DNA of 25,000 bases from the NCBI RefSeq assembly GCF_000499385.1, contig NW_013652415.1, forward strand, positions 1-25,000, read 5' to 3'. The notes under the pieces are model-generated. The model saw only the letters and a program-made list of their open reading frames with translations. It was not told the origin of the DNA and did not search any database. Made by a program: the position numbers and the translations under genes. Shown one piece after another: positions 1-9,481 of the stretch. The first letter of the stretch is position 1. The number at the start of each line of letters is the position of its first letter. Source of the stretch: Eimeria necatrix. Taxonomy: Eukaryota; Apicomplexa; Conoidasida; Eucoccidiorida; Eimeriidae.

Positions 1-151
1 CTTCCCGCGGGATCCGCAGCGCAGAGGCGGGAAAATATGAAAATAAACACAAAAAGGCAACGCAAAATGTGAAAAATAAACAAATCTGCATTGCAGAAGT
101 CTCAAAAGTGAAGATCGCGGAAGCTTCAGCTGGGTTTCACTCTGCGCGCGC

Positions 152-165
152 GGTGTACAGACACC
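152..165. promoter_or_regulatory. GTGTACAGACACC motif copy
   Basis: GGTGTACAGACACC. First of the recurrent near-palindromes in the window. The rest of 1-314 shows no clear gene or repeat. Confidence 0.6.
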
Positions 166-314
166 CCAGAACTTGCAGCTGCTGGCAGAACAGCAAGTTG
201 CAAAACTTGAATTCCGGAGTTTCGGCGGGGAAAAGGTTCATTTTAATCGTTTTAATCATGAGAAGTTGAATTTTTTGTTTATTTTCGTCTTTGCTGTCTT
301 GAAATGGCGCAAAT

Positions 315-1010
315 ATGAGCCGCGTGCTCGGGTTTCTGCTTCCGTGTGCCGCCTGCGGCTTCGGCGTCGGCTGGGCCACCCGCAGCCGCCTTTCTTCCGC
401 CGCCGACTCCAGCTTCCGCAAAGACTCCGCAAAGAAGTCCTTTGGGAGTTTTAAAAAGAAAGAAAATGCTTTTAAAAGACCCAACAGCTCCCTTTCGGGC
501 TGCTGGAGCGACGCCGCTGGCCTCGCCGTCCTCCACAGACTTGTCCTCAACTCCAACTCCATTCCAGACTTCTCCAACGCCTTAAAACAAACTGCATGCA
601 AACGCATGCAAACCAGGGGCTTCAAAAGCCTCACAGTCCTTTCTCGCCCCCTCCAGGGGGGCCCCCCACCGGGGGGGGCCCCCCAGGGGGCCCCCCAGGG
701 GGCCCCTCAGGGGGCCCCCCAGGGGGCCCCCCAGGGGGCCCCCCAGGGGCCCCCCACGAGCACCTCCTCGGAGGGGGCCCCCCAGGAGGGCCCTCAGGGG
801 GCCCCCCAGGGAGGCCCTCAGGGGGCCCTGGAGAAAGAACAGGAAGGGGCTGGTGGTTGGGATTATGCAGGCGCTGAAGTGGTAGTTATAGAAGAGTGGC
901 TGGACCCTTTTGCTGCAGCAAAAGCTTTAAAAGAAAAAGAAAAAGAAAAAGAAAATAAATTTAATCAAAGAGGGGCCTCTTTGTGGCTCTGTTTGCTGCC
1001 AACTAATTGA
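315..1010 (+). CDS. Hypothetical protein with Pro/Gly/Ala-Gln repeat (doubtful)
   Basis: A 231-codon ORF starts with a hydrophobic N-terminus, MSRVLGFLLPCAACGFGVGW, that could be a signal peptide or membrane anchor. A basic Ser/Lys-rich stretch follows, then GAPQ/GAP repeats encoded by the GGGGGCCCCC array at 654-832, and an acidic-to-basic tail (AEVVVIEEWLDPFAAAKALK, then Lys-Glu repeats). A telomere-like tract begins 64 bases after the stop. The tail after the repeat is coding-like. Both strands of the first 300 bases are open in several frames because of high GC, so strand and frame are not certain. No family is recognised. Confidence 0.35.
   Translation: MSRVLGFLLPCAACGFGVGWATRSRLSSAADSSFRKDSAKKSFGSFKKKENAFKRPNSSLSGCWSDAAGLAVLHRLVLNSNSIPDFSNALKQTACKRMQTRGFKSLTVLSRPLQGGPPPGGAPQGAPQGAPQGAPQGAPQGAPQGPPTSTSSEGAPQEGPQGAPQGGPQGALEKEQEGAGGWDYAGAEVVVIEEWLDPFAAAKALKEKEKEKENKFNQRGASLWLCLLPTN
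654..832. repeat. GGGGGCCCCC-type array
   Basis: Tandem, slightly varied GGGGGCCCCCCA blocks, self-complementary. Read in the plus ORF they give GAPQ repeats. A second array of the same kind lies at 11285-11535. Confidence 0.9.
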
Positions 1011-1073
1011 AACCTCTGCTGCTGCTTTCAAACCCCTTCCTCTTTGCTTCTTTTCGCCTCCAGGACACTCTCG

Positions 1074-1127
1074 GTTTAGGGTTTAGGGTTTAGGGTTTAG
1101 GGTTTAGGGTTTAGGGTTTAGGGTTTG
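1074..1127 (+). repeat. Telomere-like (TTTAGGG)n
   Basis: About seven perfect heptamers, G-rich on plus, followed by unique sequence on both sides, so it is interstitial. Confidence 0.95.
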
Positions 1128-1163
1128 GACAGCGGTTGGCGGGTGTTTTCGTGGGTCTCTGGA

Positions 1164-1176
1164 GTGTACGTACACC
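1164..1176. promoter_or_regulatory. TGTACGTACA palindrome copy
   Basis: GTGTACGTACACC, a core palindrome copy 37 bases after the telomere-like tract. Confidence 0.7.
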
Positions 1177-1233
1177 TCAGCTCGTAGCTCTGCTCCCTGT
1201 CTGAAGAAGAAAAAAGTAAAAGAACAAAAGTGG

Positions 1234-1716
1234 CAGCACAAATAAATAAATAAATTAATTAATTAATTAATTAATTAATTAATTAATTAATTAAACAAAT
1301 AGAAATAAATAAATAAATAAATAGAATTGGAAAGAAACCAGTTTCTTTGGAAACAAAAACAAGAATGCATGCATGCAGAAAACGCCGTCAAATATTTTAT
1401 CGAAATATACTTTAAAGTGCAAATCCAATTAGTTGCCTATCTGCACACATTATTTATTTATTTATTTATTATTTATTTATTTATTTATTTATTTACATAT
1501 TTATTTATTTATTTATTTCTTTATTTGTTCATTTATTTATTTATTCATTTATTATTTTGTTCAATTGTATTTGTGAAATGGATTTGTAAATTTGCGCATT
1601 CTGATTTTTGAGTCTGCAAATGCGTTCACATCAACTTCCAAAAAGTGGAAAGAAAAATAAAAAAAGACGAATAAATAAATCAATCAATAAAGAAACAAAT
1701 TTATTTATTTATCTAT

Positions 1717-1747
<31 letters not shown>

Positions 1748-1800
1748 CTTATTTATTTATTTATTTCTTTATTGATTTATTTATTTGCGTTTAAATGCTT
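1234..1800. repeat. AT-rich simple repeats (AAAT, TTAA, TTTA)
   Basis: Successive arrays: AAAT then TTAA (1237-1294), AAAT (1302-1324), TTTA (1449-1550) and TTTA (1697-1790), with short unique spacers. No gene is seen. Ile/Tyr/Leu/Phe ORFs here are translations of TTTA. Confidence 0.9.
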
Positions 1801-1820
1801 ACTTTTATTTGGGAGTCGAT

Positions 1821-1866
1821 GGGGTGTACAGACACCTGCGCATGCATGCAGCTGTCTGTACACCCC
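1821..1866. promoter_or_regulatory. Two inverted motif copies around GCATGCATGCA
   Basis: GGGGTGTACAGACACC and GCTGTCTGTACACCCC face each other around a TGCATGCATGCA centre, giving a 46-bp near-perfect inverted repeat. TGCATGC is a known binding motif of some apicomplexan AP2 factors. Confidence 0.75.
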
Positions 1867-1978
1867 AGTGCATGCAAATGCTTTTTGTGAAAACTTTTTA
1901 TTTAATTCTTTTTGTGCAGAATTGGCTGCCACTTAGAAACATTTAGTTCAATTTGTATATTGTTGTCTTTTTGAAACC

Positions 1979-2367
1979 CTCCAAACCCTAAACCCTAATT
2001 TGTAAACCCTAGGACTTCTTCAGGGTTTCTTTTCCACTCTTAAAGGCCTCAGGCCTTCTTTTCCCGCGTGTAGGGTTTAGGTTTTCTAGGGTTTAGGGTT
2101 TGCTACTCTTGAGGGTTTAGTAGGGTTTAGGTTTTCTAGGGTTTAGGGTTTACTAGGGTTTAGGGTTTGCTACTGTTTAGGGTTCAGTACGGTTTAGGTT
2201 TTCTAGGGTTTAGAGTTTACTAGGGTTTAGGGTTTGCTAGGGTTTAGGGTTTGCTACTGTTTAGGGTTCAGTAGGGTTTAGGTTTTCTAGGGTTAAGGGT
2301 TCGCTAGGGTTTAGTGCTTGCTAGGGTTTAGGGTTTGCTAGGGTTTAGGGTTTACTAAGGTTTATTG
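1979..2367 (+). repeat. Degenerate telomere-like array
   Basis: A few CCCTAAA units at 1979-2010 and then, from about 2070, G-rich units interleaved with TTTTCTAGGG and TTTGCTAGGG. Larger units recur, for example GTTCAGTA(C/G)GGTTTAGG at about 2190 and 2270. Confidence 0.9.
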
Positions 2368-2389
2368 GGCACTAAAAGGGCCTATAAAT

Positions 2390-2630
2390 AAACAAAATAT
2401 ATTTTTATATATTTTTATTTACATTTATGTTTGTATTATATTTAAATTTATATTTATATTATGTTTATTTTATGTTTCACTTTATTTTTACATTTATTTT
2501 ATATTTATATTATATTTATATATTTATTTTTATTTTATATTTATATCTTTTTATATTTATGTTTTTGTTCATAGAAATGTTTCAACGGCTTATATTTAAT
2601 ACACATTACAAATGCAAATAAACAATTATG

Positions 2631-2685
<55 letters not shown>

Positions 2686-2701
2686 TTTGTTTATTTATTT
2701 G

Positions 2702-2744
<43 letters not shown>

Positions 2745-2768
2745 TTATTTATTAATTTATTTATATAT

Positions 2769-2799
<31 letters not shown>

Positions 2800-2805
2800 T
2801 TTGTA
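2390..2805. repeat. AT-rich (TTTA/TATTT)n block
   Basis: Degenerate TTTATATT to 2575, then nearly pure TTTA from 2632 to 2800. No coding signal. Confidence 0.9.
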
Positions 2806-2873
2806 TACAAATGCAGAAAGGCGAAAATATTCTTTTTCTTTCAAAATATTTTAATCTTTTCCCCATACGGCTT

Positions 2874-3011
2874 CTAAACCCTAAACCCTCATAAACCCTC
2901 GTAAACCCTCGTAAATCCTCGTAAACCCTCGTAAACCCTCATAAACCCTCATAAACCCTCGTAAACCCTCGTAAACCCTCGTAAACCCTCGTAAACCCTC
3001 GTAAACCCTCG
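2874..3011. repeat. Decamer variant array (TAAACCCTCG)n
   Basis: About thirteen 10-bp units, mostly GTAAACCCTC with early ATAAACCCTC, following two normal CCCTAAA heptamers. The period is exactly ten through 3010. The stretch 3012-3205 after it is pyrimidine-rich with no gene seen. Confidence 0.9.
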
Positions 3012-3205
3012 AGGCTGTGTGTCTGTTCGGGTGTCTTACTTGCCTTCGCGTCTCTTCTCTAAATTGTTTTTTATTTTTCTTTTTTCTCCTTTTTAATTTT
3101 ATTTTTCCTTTTTCTCCTTTTTAGTTTTACTTTTTCCATTTCTATTTTTCGGCTCTTTTGCAGTTCCCCGTCTCTTCTCGTTTGCTTCCTCTTGCATCAG
3201 TAGGT

Positions 3206-4003
3206 CGCTAGCTAGCCAGCTAGCTAGCTAGCTGACTAGCTAGCTAGCGACTAGCTAGCCAGCTGATTAGCTAGCTAGCTGACTAGCTAGCTAGCTGACT
3301 AGCTAGCTAGCTGACTAGCTAGCAGGCTAGCTACCTATCTGGCTGGCCAGCCAGCTAGCTCGCTAGCTAGCTAGCTAGCTGCAGCCATGACAGGGTAGCT
3401 AGCTGGCTAGCTAGCCATCCAGGAGCTCGTTCATCCAGCCTCCGCGCCAGCCCCAGACTCGGCTAGCTAGCTAGGTAACTAGTTAGCTAGCTAGCTAGCT
3501 AGGTAACTAGCTAGCTAGTTACTTAGCCGGGCAGCCAAGCAGCCAGATGCTCCGCTAGCTAGCTAGCTAGCTATTTAGCTAGCCATTTAGCTAGCTAGCT
3601 AGCTAGCCAAGCATTTGGCCACTTAGCCAAGTGAGTGGGAGCCTGGCCAACATGCAGCTACCTAGCTAGCTGTCTTCTTTGCCCAAGCTAGCCATTTGGC
3701 TAGGAAGTTGGCGAGCTAGTTAGCTCGCCACCTAGCGTAGCTAGCTAGCTAACCAACAAGGTAACTAATTGACTAACTAGCTAGCTAGCCAGCTAGCTAT
3801 TCCTCCTGCTAGCTAGCTAGCTAGCTTCCTAGCTAGTTGCTCCGCTTGCTAGCTAGCTGGCTAGCTAGCCGTTCCTCCAGCTGTTTCTGTAGCTAGCTTG
3901 CTAGCTAGCTATTGCTCTACCTAGCTAACCAGCTATTGCTCTAGTTAGCTAGCTGGCTGGCCAGCCAGCCAGCTAGCCAGCTAGCTAGCTAGCTAGCTAG
4001 CTG
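3206..4003. repeat. GCTA tetranucleotide array 1
   Basis: GCTA/GCTAGC repeats with short interruptions (GCTGACTA, GCTATTCCTCC and similar). The unit is self-complementary in pairs. No coding signal. Confidence 0.95.
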
Positions 4004-4217
4004 CGCGCGAAGGCAAGTGAGAGGAACAAGAAGCCCTGCGGGTGGGCGATTGAAACGTGTTGGTCTCGTTTTGAGTTGATAAATAATTGAACTTTGAATT
4101 TTGAATTTTGGATTTCCTCCGAGTTGTTTGCTGCGCGTCGCGCCAGCGCTAAAGGAGGAAAAAAGAAAGTGAGCTTTTGCCTTTGAGGAAAACAACGAAC
4201 AAGCGAGCGCAAGAAAC

Positions 4218-4235
4218 GGGGTGTACGTACACCCC
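4218..4235. promoter_or_regulatory. Perfect 18-bp palindrome
   Basis: GGGGTGTACGTACACCCC, one of two copies spaced 36 bp start to start. Confidence 0.85.
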
Positions 4236-4253
4236 AGCGCCGCGGCGAGTGGC

Positions 4254-4271
4254 GGGGTGTACGTACACCCC
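4254..4271. promoter_or_regulatory. Perfect 18-bp palindrome
   Basis: GGGGTGTACGTACACCCC, second of the tandem pair. Confidence 0.85.
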
Positions 4272-4685
4272 GGCGCGGGGGCGGCGGACGCGCAGTCAGA
4301 AGCACCGAAGCGCTGCGAATTGAAGCCAGGAATTCATAAAAGTGTTCAAATAAACAAATGCAGGAGAAAATGTGCAGACTCATTGTCTTTTTCGTGGTTT
4401 GAGCTGTCCATACACCCCAGTGACTGCTCGCGGCTCCCGCAGCGCGCCCGCTCCTGCGTTGCGATCCGGCTCGGATTGAGCATATTATATACAAATGACG
4501 GAAATAAAAGCGCAAAAACTTTATTATTTTTTGCATTTCCTCCACAATGAAGTATATAACATGCAGAAAAGAAACAAACAACGCATGCTTCTTTCGGCGC
4601 TGCAGTCGCCGCTCCTCGGCGGTCCGCGGTTCCTTGACCGGTTGAAGGAATACCCCTTTATTTCGGCTCGTTTTCAAGATTTTTT

Positions 4686-4759
4686 GCATTTATTTGCATT
4701 TATTTGCATTTATTTGCATTTATTTGCATTTATTTGCATTTATTTGCATTTATTTGCAC
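4686..4759. repeat. Decamer (TTTATTTGCA)n
   Basis: Seven to eight perfect units of GCATTTATTT. It looks like a TTTA array with every other unit altered. Confidence 0.9.
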
Positions 4760-4919
4760 TTAATTGGCCATTTTTTCACCATTTTTCCGCTTTTAAACCC
4801 TTTTTCCCGGATTTTCTCCGCTCTTTCCTTTCACCTCAGCAGCAACACACACAACGCGGATGCTGCAAACAGGGCAAGCGCCTGGGGCGCCGCTGCGAAG
4901 GCGCCAGAGGCCTGCAAAA

Positions 4920-4925
4920 GACAAA

Positions 4926-4992
<67 letters not shown>

Positions 4993-4993
4993 C
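4920..4993. repeat. (AAAT)n
   Basis: Pure AAAT array of about 18 units. Confidence 0.95.
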
Positions 4994-5125
4994 AAAACAA
5001 TTCAGTTAATTAATTAATTTAATAACAAATAAATGAGTAATGATTGATAATTCAACTTTAATTAGAGGGGTCCCACTATTAGCAGAGGGAATATAAAGAA
5101 ACTGAAGAATTGCTACAAAACTTTC

Positions 5126-5164
5126 TGCTGCTGCTAGTGCTGCTGCTGCTGCTGCTAGTGCTGC

Positions 5165-5195
<31 letters not shown>

Positions 5196-5199
5196 GCTT
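5126..5199. repeat. CTG array with CTAGTG interruptions
   Basis: CTG on plus, CAG on minus. In the minus sense an Ala-rich frame is open (about 5250-5006), then AESFVAILQFLYIPSANSGT, so a terminal exon of the minus gene upstream is conceivable but unsupported by splice phases. Confidence 0.8.
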
Positions 5200-5292
5200 T
5201 TCCCCTACATAGCTGAAGTGTTTCCTTATTTCTTTCTTGCTTTTGAAGGGCTGTGTGAGCGCTGGCTAGCCACCCTGATGAAATCAACCGTC

Positions 5293-5866
5293 AGCTAGCT
5301 AGCTAGCTAGCTAGCCAGCTAGCTAGCTAGCTAGGTTTCTAGTGCCTGTTATGACCTGCCTATTATCATCCGCCCGCATCTAGCTAGCTAGCTAGCCAAA
5401 AAGCTAGCTAGCCAGCCTGACAGTCAGCTAGCTAGCTAGCTAGCTAGCTAGCTCTGTATTTTTCTAGACAGCTAGCTAGCGCTGAAGCGAGCTACCTGAA
5501 CCAGTGGCTAGCTAACCGACTACGAAGTAACTAGCTAGCTGACGTCACAGCTGGCTACCTTAAACGCCAGCTAGCTGGCCAGCTCAACAGCTAGCTAGCT
5601 CTCTAGCTAGCTAGCTAGCTAGCCATCTAGCTAGCAGTGCAGTTATCTAGCCACGTAACTAGCCATTCAGATATCTAGCTAGCTAGCTATCTAGCTAGCT
5701 AGCCACCTAGCTAGCCACCTAGCTAAGCATCTAACTAGCCATATAACTAGCCATATAACTAGCCAGCTAGCTAGCCAGCTAGCTTGCCAGCCAGCTAGCC
5801 AGCCCAGCTAGCTAGCCAGCCAGCTAGCCAGCCAGCTAGCTAGCTAGCTAGCTAGCTAGCTAGCTG
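5293..5866. repeat. GCTA tetranucleotide array 2
   Basis: Starts 14 bases beyond the GTGAGA donor of the last recognised exon of the 9481 gene, so it probably lies in an intron or 3' region of that gene. Confidence 0.95.
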
Positions 5867-6309
5867 TGGGGCTTCTCACCAGGGCCTCGACGCTCATTTT
5901 GTTGACTTCTTCGACTTTGATGTATTTCTCCAAACTCTCCAAATCGATGCCGTCCGAAGAAGACACAATTGCCACTTCGACCTTCTCGCCCTCCTCCAAG
6001 TCCAGCGACTCCACTCCCGACTCCTGGCCCAACACCAAACCCTAAACCCTAAACCCTAAACCCTAAACCCTAAACCCTAAACCCTAAACCCTAAACCCTA
6101 AACCCTAGACCCTGAGCTCTGGGCCCGAAGTCCTACGCCTTGGCTTCTGCTAAGGAAACGCTGGAGTCGTCCACGGAACGCCAAACCCTAAACCCTAAAC
6201 CCTAAACCCTAAACCCTAAACCCTAAACCCTAAGGGCTCGGCCCCAATCCCTTGAGTCTGTGCCGTACCACTTCAACCGCGCTGACGGCCGTCGCTTGCT
6301 GCTGCGAGA

Positions 6310-6352
<43 letters not shown>

Positions 6353-7501
6353 CACTTCTGTCATTTCGTCTGCAACAGCAAAATACTTTTTCCAAACTTC
6401 TTTGTAAGCTTCATCAACCACTTCAGAAAACCTCTCCGCCAGCACTCGGTGGTTTACAGGCTGCGCAAAAACACACTCCACAAACCCTAAACCCTAAACC
6501 CTAAACCCTCGTCCCCACCAAACCCTAGAAAAAACAGCATTATACACACCACTCAACAAACCCTAAACCCTAAACCCGCGTCCCCACCACAAACCCTAGA
6601 CCCTGAACCCAAAACCCCAACAACTCCATGCCTCCTAAACCCTAAACCCCAAACCCTAACCCCCAAACCCCAAACCCTAACCCCCAAACCCCAAACCTAG
6701 CCCCCAAACCCTAAACCCCAAACCCTAACCCCCTAACCCCAAACCCTAAACCGTAAACCCCAAACCCCAAACCCTAAACCCCAAACCCTAAACCCCAAAC
6801 CCCAAACCCTAAACCCTAAACCCCAAACCCTAAACCCTAAACCCTAAACCCTTGCGGACCAGGTCTCCCGTGAAACCCTCAGTGACAGTGCCGTCTTCAG
6901 CCATCGTGCAGTTATAAAATTCGGCGAAGTCCACGCGAGGGTTTGGCAGCAAAAGAGTCAAAAACTTAAAAGAAGAAACAATAAAAGCTTGCGGCAAAAA
7001 CTGCAGCCAACCCACGTACACTTTGTCCCTGAGACGCACGCAAAGGGTTTAGGGTTTAGGGTTTAGGGTTTAGGGTTTAGGGTTTATGGTCTGGGGGTGG
7101 GGTTTAGGCTTTGGGGTTTAGGGTTTGGGGATTAGCGTTTGGCGCCGTGTGCGCAGCAGACACAGCAATGAAAAAGCTGCACTAGGGTTTAGGGTTTAGG
7201 GTTTAGGGTTTAGGGTTTAGGGTTTAGGTCAAGTAGAAGAGCAGCAGGAGATATATTTAAGCTGCGTGGACTCTGCAGAACCTCAAGGAAGAAGAGGGTT
7301 TGCAGCAAAACCCTAAACCCTAAACCCTAAACCCTAAACCCTAAACCCTCAGGCTCACGTTATATCCGTGTATCCTGCCTTAATGGCTTTTTCCAAACCC
7401 TCAAGATCAGCAGAAAAAGTGAGTTCTTTATTTTCATCAACAGCAAAAAACCTCAGAGATCTGGCCATAGTTTCCAGGCGTTCCCGAATGGACACTGCTG
7501 G

Positions 7502-7539
<38 letters not shown>

Positions 7540-8280
7540 CTGCTGCTGGGGCTGCTGCGGGGGAGGGCGGGGAGCCGCCTTGCTGCTGCTGCGGAGCAGC
7601 AGGTGCAGCAGCAGCGCTAGTCGGTGCTGCTGCTGGTGCTGCTTCTGGCGCTGCTGCTGCTGCTGGAGTTGCTGCTGCATCTGAGCCCCCGCTGAAGACA
7701 GTTGGTGCTGCTGCTGCTGCTGTCTGGGGTGTCTCGACAGCTGGCAGTGCTGCTGGCGCTGCAGGAGGAGCAGCAGCAGCAGGAACAGCAGCAGCAGCAG
7801 GAACAGCAGCAGCAGCAACCGGAACAGTTGCAGGAGCCGCAGGAGCAGCAGCAACAACAGGAGCGACAGCAGCAACAGGAGCAACTGCTGCTGCTTGAGC
7901 TGGGACGGCAGCAGCAGCCTGCGGCTGCTGCAGCTGCGTTTGCTGCAGCTGCGGCTGCTGCGGCTGCTGCTGCTGCGGCTGCAGCAGCAGCTGCTGCTGC
8001 TGCTGCGGCTGCGGCTGCGGCTGCACTGCAGGAGCAGTCAGGTAGGCTGTTGTTGCTGCGTTCGTTGCTGCAGCAGGAGTTGCTGCTGGCAGCGTCTGCG
8101 GGGCTGCTGCAGCAGTTGTTGCTGCTGCTGGTGCTGCTGCTGCAGCAGCAGGCGCAGCACCGAGGACAGCTGCTGCTGCTGGGAGCGCAGCAGGAGCTTC
8201 GTTTTGCTGCTGCTGCTGCAGCAGCGCGTCCTGCGTCTGCAGGAAGACCGTTTCGGGCTGTTCCGCCGCAGCGCCTGCGC

Positions 8281-8325
<45 letters not shown>

Positions 8326-8627
8326 GCCTCCTGTGGCGCCTTCTGCCGGAAGGCATGACGCTGAGGAGGGCCATTTGGTCTTCTCCGTCTGCTGCTTTTG
8401 CTTCCAGTTGAGAGAAAATGGAATTAAGTTTTGAAAGTTTGAATTGCTGCAGCTGCTGATGAATTGCTGCTGCTCTGTCGAGGAAGCCGTCTTGCTGCAG
8501 CAGCTGCTGTACGTACACCCCAAAGGCGTCCACTGCAGCAGCAAAAGCAGCAACAGCTTCGTTTTGGCTGTCTTCGAAGTCCCCCCGCAGCACGACAACG
8601 CTGCCAGCAGCAAAAACGTTGCTGCTG

Positions 8628-8662
<35 letters not shown>

Positions 8663-9032
8663 CCCCTCCTCCTTGCCCCAGCCCAAGGCGCAAAAGAGAG
8701 AAGTTAATTCTCTTCTTCTTTTCAGCAGCACAGCTTTGATGTCTAAAGAGTGGAAAGCAGCAGCAGCATCTGCTGCGCTTTGCTGCAGCTGCTGCAGCAG
8801 CGCAGCAGCAGCAGCGTAGGCTGCTGCCAGCTCCGCGTCCAGCTGCTGCTGCTGCTGCGCTGCAGCGTACTGCTGCAGCAGCAAACTTATTATCCCAGGG
8901 GCCCCCAAGTGACCCTGCCAGTTCTGCAGCAAAGTTTGCGTCACTGCCAAAGACAAAATGCAGTTCTTTGCTTCCACAAAAGACCCAATGAGTTTCTGGT
9001 ACTGGGGGCCCCCGCAGCTGAGCTGGGGGCCC

Positions 9033-9070
<38 letters not shown>

Positions 9071-9288
9071 CAGCTCGCACAGCGCCGGGGGGGCCTCCGA
9101 GTGCATGCAAACTTGCTTGTTGTCTTTTGCTGCTGTCAACTTCGCCAAAAGCTGCACCCAAGGAGAAGTCGGGTGCTGCAGACTCTCCAGTTCCTGCTGC
9201 AGCACAGCAGCAACTGCTGCTTGGCCTTCGCAGGCTTCTTCGGACTGCAGCACGGCCTCCTCGTCTTCTGCTGCAGCTTCCTCCGGCC

Positions 9289-9324
<36 letters not shown>

Positions 9325-9481
9325 GGAGGGAGAGCTCTGCAGCAGACAGCGGGGACAAAGAGGAGGCCAGCTGCGGGCCCTGCCGCTTAGCAGCAGCAAA
9401 CGGGACCAGTGGACCACTGGTCAGCAGCAGAGCTGCCAGGGAGCTGAGGGCCAGCAGCCCGCTGCTGCCGGGCAGCCGCAT
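5867..9481 (-). CDS. Predicted secreted homopolymer-rich protein (hypothetical), multi-exon
   Basis: The start is the ATG at 9481, which opens a classic signal peptide: MRLPGSSGLLALSSLAALLL, then a small-residue stretch ending AAA before KRQG. Exon 1 (9481-7359) encodes about 707 residues with Ser, Ala and Gln runs separated by normal sequence (for example QKLIGSFVEAKNCILSLAVT), then a Pro/Ala/Gln-rich region and a folded-looking end (RERLETMARSLRFFAVDENK). Phase-compatible downstream exons are 7028-6850 (DKVYVGWLQFLPQAFIVSSF...), 6486-6269 (ERFSEVVDEAYKEVWKKYFA, then poly-Gln) and, less surely, 6187-6137 and 6041-5880 (LEEGEKVEVAIVSSSDGIDL). Several introns begin and end in telomere-like repeats. 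The 3' end is open: a GTGAGA donor at 5879 leads into GCTA repeats, or reading through gives a stop at 5856. An alternative end is the TAG at 6230 if exon 3 is terminal. I do not recognise the family. Secretion is inferred; the motif at 8507-8521 lies in coding sequence. Confidence 0.65.
6034..6113 (-). repeat. Telomere-like tract between exons 4 and 5 of the 9481 gene
   Basis: About ten CCCTAAA units on plus, that is GGGTTTA in the gene sense. The inferred acceptor TTTAG|GGTTTGG uses the last heptamer. Confidence 0.9.
6183..6233 (-). repeat. Telomere-like tract between exons 3 and 4 of the 9481 gene
   Basis: Seven heptamers, G-rich in the gene sense. The inferred acceptor TTTAG|GGTTTGGCG lies at its 3' end in the gene sense. 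Confidence 0.9.
6482..6852 (-). repeat. Telomere-like and degenerate AAACCCC tracts filling an intron
   Basis: Perfect CCCTAAA at 6484-6509 and 6558-6575, then degenerate AAACCCCAAACCCTAACCCC from 6590 to 6852. The whole inferred intron 6849-6487 of the 9481 gene starts with GTTTAGGG and ends with GGGTTTAG. Confidence 0.9.
7043..7350. repeat. Oppositely oriented telomere-like tracts in intron 1 of the 9481 gene
   Basis: G-rich on plus at 7043-7088 and 7183-7228, C-rich at 7308-7350, so the tracts can pair with each other. All lie within the inferred intron 7358-7029. Confidence 0.9.
7497..9325. repeat. CTG/CAG arrays encoding Ala, Gln and Ser runs
   Basis: Many CTG-rich blocks in exon 1 of the 9481 gene. 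In the minus sense the same trinucleotide is read as GCA (Ala), CAG (Gln) or AGC (Ser) depending on local frame, giving three kinds of homopolymer. Confidence 0.95.
8507..8521. promoter_or_regulatory. Palindrome copy inside coding sequence
   Basis: CTGTACGTACACCCC. In the minus gene it reads GVYVQ or could be an acceptor (GTACAG|CAG) like those of the phosphoesterase gene; the open frame through it makes coding likelier. Confidence 0.7.
9404..9422. promoter_or_regulatory. Second palindrome family, copy 1
   Basis: GACCAGTGGACCACTGGTC, an odd-centred perfect palindrome. It encodes TSGPLV in the signal peptide of the 9481 gene. Confidence 0.6.

Larger units (their letters stand above)
4004..4685. 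other. Unique sequence with paired palindromes, no resolved gene
   Basis: Two full palindromes at 4218-4235 and 4254-4271 and a diverged one at 4404-4417. A minus stretch near 4570-4660 reads PVKEPRTAEERRLQRRKKHA, which might be an exon, but no donor/acceptor pair was convincing. Confidence 0.4.

Noticed and set aside
137..634. Minus-strand ORFs opposite the 315-1010 ORF
   Set aside because: They are open mainly because of high GC; they end in the GGGGGCCCCC array and lack a clear start or splice sites. Kept as an alternative reading only.
1074..1127. A true chromosome end
   Set aside because: The tract is short and flanked by unique sequence; many similar tracts of both orientations lie throughout the window.
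1327..2894. Plus ORFs rich in Leu, Ile, Phe and Tyr
   Set aside because: Pure translations of TTTA repeats.
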